Source: Agapanthus africanus (lineage: Eukaryota > Streptophyta > Magnoliopsida > Asparagales > Amaryllidaceae). From it: a stretch of DNA of 64,000 nt. The position numbers and the translations under genes are program-made. Of this stretch, positions 22,135 through 31,887 are shown piece after piece. Numbering within the stretch: position 1 is the first letter of the stretch; each line of letters starts with the position of its first letter. Under the pieces are notes generated by a model. The model had not been told where the DNA came from. It saw only the letters and a list, made by a program, of their open reading frames with translations, and did not search any database. The stretch covers positions 43,734,114 through 43,798,113 of the forward strand of contig JASDDO010000024.1 in assembly GCA_030015575.1 (NCBI GenBank), written 5' to 3'.

Positions 22135-23365
22135 TAAAGCTTCTTTTCCACATAGGTTGAAGGCCAACAAACCAAGTCCCCAAATGGAGAAGATTGTGGA
22201 CATTTTAAAGCAAGTTAACATAAATATCTCTCTCCTAGATGCTATCAAACAAGTTCCGTCCTATGCGAAAATTTTAAAGGACTTGTGCACTAGGAAGAGG
22301 AAAACTCAAGTACCTAAAAATATTTTCTTAGCGAGTAATATGAGCAATTATCTTACCCAATTGGTGCTCATGAAACAAAAGGACCCCGGTTGTCCTACAA
22401 TATCTATAACTATTGGGGGTAAAAATATCAATCGCACTCTACTCGATTTAGGTGCTAGTGTTAACTTGCTTCCATATTCTGTTTATGAGCAATTAGGGAT
22501 AGGAGAGTTGAAACCTACGCATTGCACTCTCCAGATGGTCGATCGATCTATTACCCAACCTCGGGGTAAGCGAGAGGACGTATTAATCAAAGTCAGAGAA
22601 TTTATATTCCCAGTGGACTTTATAGTTATAGATACACAGCCTGTAGCAAACCCACGGAACCAAATTCCGGTGATTCTAGGTCGACCTTTCCTAGTAACTT
22701 CAAACGCGATAATCAATTATCGTAACGGTTCAATGAACCTGTCCTTTAGGAAGATGACAATTGAGCTTAACATCTACAAGCGAGGAAGTCAACCATCAGA
22801 ACCCTATGCTCATGTATGTTCTGTCGAAAAGATAGATTTCGACAGTTGCGAATTTGAGGAGTTTCACAATTCTGACGCCACTAGTGCGTTATGGTTTGAT
22901 CCTACTATTTATTATACACGTGAATACCCTTCTGTCGACAAGTCCACACCTAAGTCCGAACCCTTTGACTTGTCGAATGATTTAGTCGTGCTATCCGAGT
23001 TTCATAACTCCATTTCCGATTAGATTATCATTCGGAATCTTGATGAAAGTTTTGAAGATATTTTTGCTGAAGAACTCGCATTTCTAGAATACATGGGAGT
23101 TGTGATGAATCAACCACCAAAAGAAGTCGAACCGCCACCCCTTCTTCTTATCAAGAATGAGAATGCAAGTAGTGTACCATCACCGTTTCGCCTCTACCTA
23201 CCGAGACGTAAACCCGATCAATTCCGCCTCCTATCTCCCCACTTCTGCATATCTATGATCTTCCACCAACCATTGTGTTACATTGATAAAATATTCGAAT
23301 GGTTGGTGTTGTCTTTTGGTCTTTGTAAAACTTTGCATAGACCAATAACTTTACCCCCCTCATAA
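22076..23365 (+). pseudogene. Athila-2 protease plus shared C-terminal tail
   Basis: Athila aspartic protease. The frame from 22076 holds INISLLDAIKQVPSYAKILK (conserved pre-protease helix), the active site NRTLLDLGASVNLLPYSVY, and the end marker IPVILGRPFL. DLGAS replaces the D-T/S-G form, as is usual in Athila. A TAG at 23021-23023 interrupts; the same frame then continues to 23365 as a tail rich in Pro and hydrophobic residues (PPKEVEPPPLLLI, CYIDKIFEWL, RPITLPP). That tail is shared with the Athila-1 orphan frame. Autonomous Athila elements have RT at this point; none is seen here. Confidence 0.88.
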
Positions 23366-24783
23366 TTTTAAATGATTAGTACTATTTCACTCAAGTTTGG
23401 GGGGGGAAGGGAAGAAAAATATTTTGGCTCTTGAAAGAAAAACAAATTTTTACAAAATTGTGATCCAAAAATAAGTTTGGGGGAGGATTTTACTGTCATT
23501 AATTCTCGTCGGCGTTACTAACTTTTCCTCCCAAAGCACAAACCTCTCCCAAACCTATTTGCAGCAGTGTTCACACTGATGCCATCTTTTAAATTTAAAA
23601 CCTGTAGACTATTCACACATCATTTTTTGCATTATAATAAATAAAAGCATAACAATTTTTTTTGATAATGAAAGTTAGAAAGTGAAAAATACATATGATA
23701 GGAAGGAAAATTTTAAGAAAAGCAAGAAAATTAGATATTTTATAACGAAGCTAGTAATAGGTAGTCATGAGTTGTTGTCCCAAGGGTTAGTAAGATGAAG
23801 GGAATCACCACTCTGAGAATAGAAATAAGTCTGAAAAATAGTCCCTATTTTTGAGTCCAAACATCTGAACGTTGATACGCTACTATATGCACTTGCACAC
23901 GTCTTGAAATTTAGGATAGTAGAGGATACCTTGAAATGCTCTTGTCTAAAAACCTTAGTATGAAGGAAAATAAATATACAAACAAAACTATAAATGAAAA
24001 AATGGTGAAGAAAAATGAACACTGGATTTGTAATTATTTAAGGCAGCATAAAAAAATATAGCGAGAGTGCTTTATCACGTAATGCCTTAGACCAACTGGT
24101 TTGGGAGCCACTGCTAAGCCTTAGGTGTTGCAAGACGAGGATATTGCTAATTACGCTTAAAAGAGTGAGCACATTTGGTAATCGGTTGGTTAGTACCTCA
24201 AGAAATATTAACAGTCGCATGAAGAATGTGTGAGCAATTCCATCTGAAATGTTCACCGACTAAAAAGTACTAAGGAAGATGGACAAGAGTATGATAGCTT
24301 GAATTGAATTCTCTAAGTGTAGGGATGTCTTTTACACACACGTAGGGGTATATGATCGATATTTGGAAGAAAGGTAAGGAGGAAGACTAAAGGCAATGTT
24401 TTATTGAGGGATGATATGATTTTTGACATCTTTTCATGACTATTAAGATATAGCTTATGGCAACCGAAAAACTAGTGTAGTTTGAAACTCTTATTTTCAA
24501 GTTCTAACTAGTGTAGTTTGAAACTCTTATTTTCAAGTTCTTTCTTTTATATATTCTTTATCTTTGTATGTAACTTTCATCATCTTTCTTTTATTATGGG
24601 ATTTTGTGGGTGTAATCCGCTGAAAACTCTCAGGAGACAACACTCCTCCTACTAGAGACATCTAGAGATTTAAGGGCTTGTTGCACATGCTCAGTGCAAT
24701 CGTGTTGCCTACGAAAGTGTGCTAGGTTTTTCTTTTTCTTCTTCTTCTCTTTAATAACTAGTTTGCTCGGGACAATCAAAGTT
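23366..24783 (+). other. Athila-2 3' untranslated region
   Basis: AT-rich, matches Athila-1 8763-10042. Holds two purine-rich tracts (GGGGGGGAAGGG near 23400 and TTTGGGGGAGG near 23475) and a 33-bp tandem duplication at about 24473-24541. No coding region. Confidence 0.75.
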
Positions 24784-24798
24784 AAGTTTGGGGGTATT
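24784..24798 (+). promoter_or_regulatory. Athila-2 polypurine tract
   Basis: AAGTTTGGGGGTATT directly before the 3' LTR at 24799; plus-strand primer. Confidence 0.85.
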
Positions 24799-26316
24799 TG
24801 ATTAGTCTGAAATAATGCACATTTGAATGATTATTTTCCCCGCTATTGTTAAGTTCTAAAAGGTGTTTATTGTAATTATAGAACATATGAGGGTTTATGT
24901 GTGAAAAGTTTTTTATCATATGTTTCTACATTATAATTAACATAATGAGGAAAAATACATGCATATAATATTTAAATGAAATATTGTAATTAAAATATGC
25001 ATATCATATCAAATATTTCTAATCAATATTCTTAAAATATTATATCATACAAATGGTTAGGATAATGTCTCAAAATAATAAAAAATATTACTAAAACTAT
25101 GACTTGATATATTGTAAAGATATTAGCTCAGATCTGGAGATTCAAAGATTAGAGATGTCGCAATCAAATCTGCCGAAATATTGAGGAAAAATATAATATC
25201 TAGCAACGGAAGAGACTCAGACTAAGATTTCCAAAATCCAGACATCGAAGATGTCAACAGAAGACTTCACAAAAAATCCCAGAACTTGATCTTACCAAAG
25301 AGCCGCGATTGGACGGCCAAACCCCATGATATGCGGCGGATCCGCGGCCTCCTTATGGCCGTAGGATTTGGTATATTTTTGGTGTGATCATATCAGCATA
25401 TCCTAATATCTGGAAACTAGGCTTCGTAGTTTCTGTGACTATTTAAGGGACCGAGAGCTTCACTTTGAAAACCATCAAACCGAAGAGATCAAGAGGTCCA
25501 AGACGATCCACGCATCCGAGTTGATCATCAGCTGTTCATCTACTTCCAACAAGATAGAGATCGAGAGCAAAAACTAGGGTTCTTGTACTCTACTTTAAAA
25601 GGATATGTGCATGATATAGTTGATTAATAAAGGCAGAGTTTTTATTAGTCTTTTCGCAATTAATTTCTGCACTTACTTTCTGCACTTAATTTCTGCATCT
25701 TACATTATGATCTCATTCTTCATCCTTCCTTCTCTAACCATGTCTGAGTAATTTCTAACTTGCTAGGGTTCATAGGCTAGGGTAGATCAATGGATGATAA
25801 AATATTTGAACTTCTTTTATACATTTTAAAGTTTATAAACTTTAGCAAAATAAATGTTAACATTCTTATCGGGTGCGCTACCAATTTATTGATAGTCTCG
25901 ATCACGATTTGAGATTAGATTAACACTTGTTTTGTTAGGGGCTAGACATGAATAGAGATCAATGCAAGGACAAGAGTTAAGAGGGGGGAAATCCTAGTTT
26001 CTTCCAAAAGAACCCTAATCTACATTCATCACTATCGATCCAGTTTTAAACTATTAAAAGATAAAAGAAACCATTTTTAATTAGTCATCCATTACTACTA
26101 AGTCATATGAACTCTACAAGCCTCTTCTTCATAAATCTTACATCCGTATCAAAATAGATCTAAAACCAATCAACCTATCTTTCAAACGACTCGTCTAAAG
26201 AAAGAAAAAGGTTCACGTTTCCCTGCGGACGACCCGTACTCATCGCAGCTAGCTACTAGCGACACCGTCCTGATCACGGTTACTTTATTTACAAAACACT
26301 TCTTTCTTTTACAACA
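24799..26316 (+). repeat. Athila-2 3' LTR
   Basis: 1,518 bp, TGATTAGTCTG ... TTTTACAACA. TATA-like TATTTAAG at 25440-25447. Followed by AGACC, the near-copy of the AGATC that precedes the 5' LTR. Confidence 0.92.
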
Positions 26317-26321
26317 AGACC

Positions 26322-26800
26322 AATCAAGATCCTTACAACTCTCGAGAGAAAATACACTTAGGAGCCCTCATGACTCTTAAGGAGAAAATTCACCTATGAG
26401 ATCCTCTCGACTCGTAAGGAGAAACATCTTTATGAGACCCTCACGGCTCATAAAGTTGAAAAGGCTTAGGCGACAGATCTAAACCTTTTTTCTAAGCCAT
26501 CGCTGCCCTACAAGGAGGTCTAAACTGACTCTTGTATATTATCCATAGGCTACATTCGCCAATAAAGTGAAGAAGCCACTTGCGGGTCCCGTCGACATGT
26601 ATGGAAAAAATAGTTGCGTGAGATCCTTACGACTCACGGAGGTGAAAAACACTTAGGAATCCTCACGATTTCTGGGGAGAATACGCATCTATGAGATCCT
26701 CACGGCTCATAAGGAGAAAAGACTTCTTGAGACCCTTACGGCTCATGAAGATGAAAAAGTCTTAGACGACAGGGATCCTAAACATGTTTCATAAACCATC
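26322..26800 (+). repeat. Tat-A 3' UTR hairpin block 3
   Basis: Continuation of the block interrupted by Athila-2. Arms: 26357-26364/26374-26381 (8 bp, one G-U); 26395-26400/26411-26416 (6 bp, one U-G); 26428-26436/26447-26455 (9 perfect); 26617-26622/26633-26638 (6 perfect); 26690-26695/26706-26711 (6 perfect); 26723-26731/26742-26750 (8 of 9). Loops contain CCTCATG, CCTCTCG, CCTCACG or CCTTACG. A spacer with CTTGTATATTATCC lies at about 26530. Confidence 0.85.
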
Positions 26801-26853
26801 AATTCTATGGCAATGCATTATTTTTCACTACTTAACCCACGTACAAACTAACG

Positions 26854-26870
26854 TGGGGCAAAGTAGTAGG
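26854..26870 (+). promoter_or_regulatory. Tat-A polypurine tract (probable)
   Basis: TGGGGCAAAGTAGTAGG, a purine-rich run 6 nt before the inferred LTR start (TGTTCCCGC at 26877). Tat elements usually have a TGGGGGC-type tract here. Confidence 0.55.
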
Positions 26871-27109
26871 ATCATTTGTTCCCGCAAAATTTTTTTGGCT
26901 CAGAGCTTGCTGTTCCCTTATAAAAATAAAGGGAAAGCTCCACGTGTTAAAGAAGTGTACCCATATACAAAGCATGTAACTATCGCCTCAGATAGGATTA
27001 AATCTTTGAGCGCCTCACGTGTTTCCCATGTGAGCGCCAGCGCCAGCCTCCGTTAAGATTAAATTCTATAGTGGCACCTCATGTGGAATACACGTGTGCG
27101 CCGGCGTGC

Positions 27110-27790
27110 AAAGTAAGAGAGTGATTAATTATAAAAGAATTAAATTCTTAAGCGGCGCTCTCGTGTATAGCACATGAGCGTCAGCACCTAAATTAAAGAG
27201 GATAGAATTAAATTCTACATGGGGAATATTTCCGTAAAATCTGGGATATTCTCTATTAAACATAGCCGTTGGATCAAAAATCCAATAGTGATAATAAATC
27301 ATCAAAATGATAAAATTAAATTCTATTAGGGAAAAAATATCTCCCTGATCAAATATACTCTGTTAAACGGAGAGCTGTTGGATCAAAGATCCAACGGTGA
27401 TTTAAAATCATCAAATGATAGAATTAAATTCTATTTAGGAAATAATTTCCTTGATCTTTCTAATATGGAAAGATCTTTCCCTAACAGAGAATCTTGGATT
27501 TAAAATCCAATGGCGATAAAATATCACCAATTAAATCATCTGATAGAATAAAATTCTATCTTAGGAAAATATTTTCCTAATCTTGTTAAACTAACAAGAT
27601 ATTCATATAACAGAATTAAATTCTATGTTAGAAAAATATATTCTTAATGTTAAACTAACAAGATATTCATATGATAGAATAAAATTCCAATCTTATTAAA
27701 CTAATAAGATATTCATATGATAGAATAAAATTTTATCTTAAGAAAATATTTCTTAATCTTGTTAATCAAATAAGAAATCTTCTCTGTTAA
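27110..27790 (+). repeat. U3 array of AT-rich palindromes
   Basis: TAGAATTAAATTCTA-type perfect palindromes recur about every 60-115 bp (near 27198, 27310, 27420, 27545, 27608, 27677, 27722). They alternate with GGATCAAAGATCC-type hairpins and AACAAGATATTCATA repeats. Confidence 0.75.
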
Positions 27791-27928
27791 ACAGAGAGCC
27801 TTTGGATTAAAATTCCAACGGTGAATAAAGTTCACCGATTGATTTAAAAGATCATTTTGATTGATCATGAAATCAATCATAATCTTTCAATAAGAGATTT
27901 TCTCAACAAATTGATTTTTCTCTTCTCC

Positions 27929-27938
27929 TATAAATAGG
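27929..27938 (+). promoter_or_regulatory. TATA box, Tat-A 3' LTR
   Basis: TATAAATAGG after the palindrome array, followed by a GA-rich leader (27955-28030). Position and context suit a Pol II promoter of the LTR. Confidence 0.65.
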
Positions 27939-28498
27939 AGCAAAGAGATTAATCAAAGAGGGGGAAAGAGGAAGGGAGAGACCAGAGGTATAGAGAGAGA
28001 GAGACGGAGAGAGAGAAAACAGAAGGAGAGAATTCAATTCTCAAAGAAGAAGAGCTCCATTCTCGAAACCCTAGGAAAAGAGAACATCGAGATCAAAACA
28101 TCTCCTTTACCTAACATATCTAAGGGTTGAACTCTTCTAAAAGAACTTAGTTCTTTCTCTGGATCTGAGATCCACAAGACAAGTCTTCCACAAATTGAGA
28201 ATTTTCTCATCGGGAAGATCTTGTTCTTGAGAATCAAAAATTCAGGAAAGAACAAATTTAAAAGAGAAAGAATATGGAGTTCATATTACTCCAAGAACTC
28301 GGTTCCTTCGAATTAAGAACTCAGTTTCTTCGAATCAAGAACTCAGTTCTTAAAAAAAAATTATCCTTGATCCTCAAAATAGTGATCTTGGTGATCGTTA
28401 TTGGTCAAAATACCATCAACAGAGATTAAATCTCTATATAAAAGAAACTAGTGCCTCACGTGCTTCCCACATGGGCGCCCCTCTTTAACAGCGCCCAA

Positions 28499-28800
28499 CG
28501 CCTCACATGCTCCTCACGCGGGCACCGCATAAAAAGTTCTTAGTACTTCACATACAGCCAAAATGGTTAAGTGCTTAGCACTGATTGGGCCGCACCCCAG
28601 CGCCTCACGTGCTCCTCAGGCGGGCGCCACATAAAAAGTTCTTAGCACTTCACATACAGCCAAAACGGCTAAGTGCTTAGCACTGATTGGGAAATGCCCC
28701 AACGCCTCACGTGCTCCTCACGTGGGTGCCATCAAAAAAGAAGAAGAGAGAGAAAAGTGTCCGGCACTCCAAAAACATCCAAAGTGGCAGAGTGCTCAGC
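28499..28800 (+). repeat. 102-bp tandem repeat with G-box motifs
   Basis: Units start at 28499, 28601 and 28703 with CGCCTCACGTGCTCCTCACG-like sequence; each of the first two ends with AAGTGCTTAGCACTGATTGG. CACGTG (G-box) occurs in most units. Confidence 0.85.
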
Positions 28801-29198
28801 GCTCATTGGACGGTGCTCATAATTAAATGCTTCACATGACACCCATGTGAGTGTCAGAGCGTCAACCTCTTCCTAGAGATCCGGAATGGAGGGAAGTGCT
28901 TAGCACTTTTTTCATAAAAAGAAAAAGGCTGAACAGATAGAGCCCAAATTAGTGCTTAGCACTTTTTGAATAAGAGTAGGCAGACCAAGCCCAAATTGGC
29001 TAAGCCTCCGAAATTTATTGCAGCTGAGCCCAAATGCTCTTTTGATGGATCTTAAGTAAAAATGATCTTTAAAAACATTATTAAGCCGATCTTAGTCTCA
29101 AACATGATTAATGATCTCTTTTTGATGATATCTAAAATGATATTCATCTTGTATCTCCTATGGTAATCTTAGTCTCAAACAAGACTAACGATTCTTAG

Positions 29199-31092
29199 TG
29201 TTAGTGTTTATGCCCTAGAAGGCCATTACTGTATCATACTAGTTTATATATTACTTAATGGAAACTTGGGATATTCACATGTATATAACAGTCTTGCTAA
29301 ACATGGTAGTATGCTACTTGGTTTTTCTATCTTAATATGTGAGTATACGTATTGATAGAGCTCTTAGGATCTTGCTTGACTACCGGCGTTGTGATGGCAG
29401 TCACACTAGTGGGGGCTGGGTAGTCTACAAGAACATCCTTATTCAGGTCCCTAGTCGTTGGATTATCGAGACAGAGCATCGATACTCCGGAGTAGACTAG
29501 TGTGTACGCTTCTCTTCCCAGTTGGGGAGATGGTCTGTCCCACAGCCGTCAGTACGTCGTACTGGAGATAGTATGCAGGTGCTCGTTAGGTTACGGGTAC
29601 ACCGGACAGGACTCACAGGGAACTGTTGGTTGGTTTTATACCAGTCGTCAGTGAACAGTTCCCAGGTGACATGAGTACAGGATAGTCCGCAGACTTGACA
29701 CTGCTACTTCGCCTCGAGTGTGTCCCACTGTTCTTAGATTGCTACCCTACCACGGCTCAAAGGAGTCGTGCAAACAGGTAGCAGTTGGGTGCAGTCCCGA
29801 GCACTTGGAGGCAGTGGCGGTTAGATAGGATTCGTCTCTCCCGGTATTGGGAGTTGATATCGCGCTGTGTCAGAGAGCCATTACGCAAAGTCCCTGGCCA
29901 GGGCAAGCGAGATTTGCTGGTAGGTTCCAGTAGTTTCTCAGGGTGTAATGGGCTTCCCTCCGACACGACTTATACCGCTATTAGGGGACTGACGCTTGCT
30001 GCCCCCTAGGCCCGATATGCGATAGTCTTGGACGAACGGACGGACTGTATGGAGATTGTCACATCAGACTCAGTAGGAGTTCGGATGGGTTTCCTCATCG
30101 GCCTTCTTATCGACATCTACCTGGGGACCGTTACGTACAGCTAGTGCCGCTTGCGGTCTGTGGTTAAACCCACTGCCAGCATAGTAGTCGAGTCTCTAGA
30201 GTCCCACACAGAGAGTTTCCCTACTCCAGGCGAAACGATATAGAGGTCGTATGGTTTTACGACAAGGGTTCGGACGCATACGTGTGTTTACACACGTACG
30301 ACTTTCGGACAGTTTTTACCAGTCGGCTTTGGTTTAAGCCAGTTACTGGTATCCGGTTATTGGATTTATACAGTCTAAAGTTTTTCCGTATTTTTGCGAA
30401 AAGGAGGGGCGTTCTCGTAATTGCGCGAGAAGCTTCTAGAAGGTGGTGACTAAGGAGGTTTAGGTGGCATATACAATGAATGTGATTAGTGAGTCATATG
30501 GATGATTCATCCATGTCATTAATGCATGATAAATGCTTAATGACTCATGGAGTGAATCATCACTTGATATTTATCAAGCATGGTTGTTAAATGTTTTATT
30601 TTCTTTTCTTGATAAAAAGAAATGCTTGATATATATTATCATAACTCATTATTCACACTTCATTATTATTCTCATCTTCTCTCTCCTCAAGCTCTCCCTC
30701 TTCAAACCCTAATCTTCCCCTCTCATGTGTTGAGTATAAGGATTAGCTAGACTAATTAAACCATAACCCTTACTCTATATCACCTAGCTTCTTTGATTAG
30801 CACTTAAAGAAGTTTAGTTGCCTCAAGTTTAGAGGCTAAGCTTGGAGTAAAGCTCTCGGGTGGATCGTCTACTACTTCGAGAAGGCCGAAGGAGGAGGAA
30901 GAGTTCGCAAAGACGAAGGACACGATTCGTTAGGTATAATCCCTAAACATAGTAGTATAGAACTTCTATGTTTGTAGTTAGTTATCGTTTAGCTTCGATT
31001 CAAGCGGTTAGTCGATGTTTGTGCTTTAAACAAGTTCGTTTTTAAAATTTCCGCCTCCCCACAAGTATTGGGGTGTTGTACATCGACTTACA
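29199..31092. mobile_element. Solo LTR of an unassigned LTR retrotransposon
   Basis: 1,894 bp inserted in the Tat-A 3' LTR. Begins TGTTAGTG, ends CTTACA, and is flanked by perfect CTTAG duplications (29194-29198, 31093-31097). The empty site is visible in the 5' LTR of Tat-A at about 466. No coding or primer-site sequence inside, so it is most simply a solo LTR left after LTR-LTR recombination. A TATATATTA near 30630 followed by a pyrimidine-rich leader hints at plus orientation. Contains a 9-bp-stem inverted repeat at 30279-30298. Family not recognised. Confidence 0.88.
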
Positions 31093-31887
31093 CTTAGGTC
31101 CACCACAACCCCTTTTCCCCTCAAATACGGGATTTGGTTCAAGGGTACATCCTTCTACACCTCTGATATATATTGTTGTAATTCCTCAATGTGTTCAGAG
31201 AGATGGCGGGTCTCGACAACCAACAACTCCTTTCGTTATACATTGATGCACTTCCAAATTGACGTGCACACCCCAGAACCTCGCCTTAAACATGGCGATA
31301 ATGGACCGAAACGTCCCTAAACTAACACGTTTCCCCAAAATGGGAATGATGGACCGAAATGTCCTTAAACTAATATCTCCCCCAAATACGGCGATAATGG
31401 ACCGCGATGTCCTTAAATTAAAATAATTGGGCCCAATCTTTATCTCAAACCAGATTAACGGTTCTTAAATAAACCAAACCCAAATCTAAAATATACAGAT
31501 TTGGACTGATCCACGCCCTACGGGCTACGACAGAAACTAGTCTCCGTATACAATCCACGGGCAACCTACAAAAACAAAAACATACACGACACGAAGTGAA
31601 CTTCCGAAGCAGGAGAAAGTGGTTATCGCAATGCAGTAACGTAATTAACTGCAGGGGCTTGCGCCTGCAGGGAAGAGCGTCCCCATAATAAAAAAAACCC
31701 TCACAAACGAGAGGGATCTGATAAAGTCTGCTACAATCGCCGCATCCGTCCAAACCTCCGATATATGGTGCCATAAATCAACATGGTATTTTCGGAGAGG
31801 TGGACGGATAAATCCAAATAGCATCTGCCCCCAGATTCATGCAAGACGATCCATCCCAGTTCGTCTTCGTTTCCAGTGGTAAACATT

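Larger units (their letters stand above)
17799..26316 (+). mobile_element. Athila-2: non-autonomous Athila-like element (gag-protease only)
   Basis: 8.5 kb with two LTRs (17799-19302 and 24799-26316), primer site, gag, protease, polypurine tract and a 5-bp target duplication AGATC (17794-17798) / AGACC (26317-26321, one change). Gag and protease are clearly Athila type. After protease the frame runs into a ~110-residue tail and then 3' untranslated sequence; RT, RNase H and integrase are absent with no sign of remnants. It would need another Athila element for replication. It sits inside a hairpin of the Tat-A 3' UTR. Confidence 0.9.
1..31885 (+). mobile_element. Tat-A: Tat-lineage Ty3/gypsy retrotransposon, broken by three later insertions
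   Basis: Parts in order: right part of the 5' LTR (1-1274), primer site, gag and protease fragments (1425-7223), Athila-1 (7224-15058), 3' untranslated repeats (15059-17798), Athila-2 (17799-26316), more 3' untranslated repeats (26322-26876) and the 3' LTR (26877-31885, split by a solo LTR). Assignment to Tat rests on protein similarity to Tat-B, which carries the diagnostic second RNase H, on the shared primer-site block and on shared 3' repeats. RT, RNase H and integrase are absent: the sequence passes from the third gag-like module through Athila-1 directly into 3' UTR. The two LTRs differ at roughly one base in ten where I compared them. The right edge abuts the chromodomain region of gypsy-A, so Tat-A inserted there. 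Its left end is outside the window. Confidence 0.85.
26877..31885 (+). repeat. Tat-A 3' LTR, split by a solo LTR
   Basis: 26877-29198 plus 31098-31885, about 3.1 kb when joined. The right end (..TAAACA) is fixed by comparison with the 5' LTR, whose next bases are the primer block; here gypsy-A begins instead. The left end is inferred from the purine tract and from a similar start in Tat-B (TGTTTCCCCC). Contains a palindrome-rich U3 array, TATA at 27929, a 102-bp tandem repeat, 26-bp monomers and the U5 hairpin block (31640-31715). Confidence 0.78.

Noticed and set aside
29757..30009. Overlapping frames on both strands in the solo LTR
   Set aside because: Short, opposite-strand shadows, no domain.
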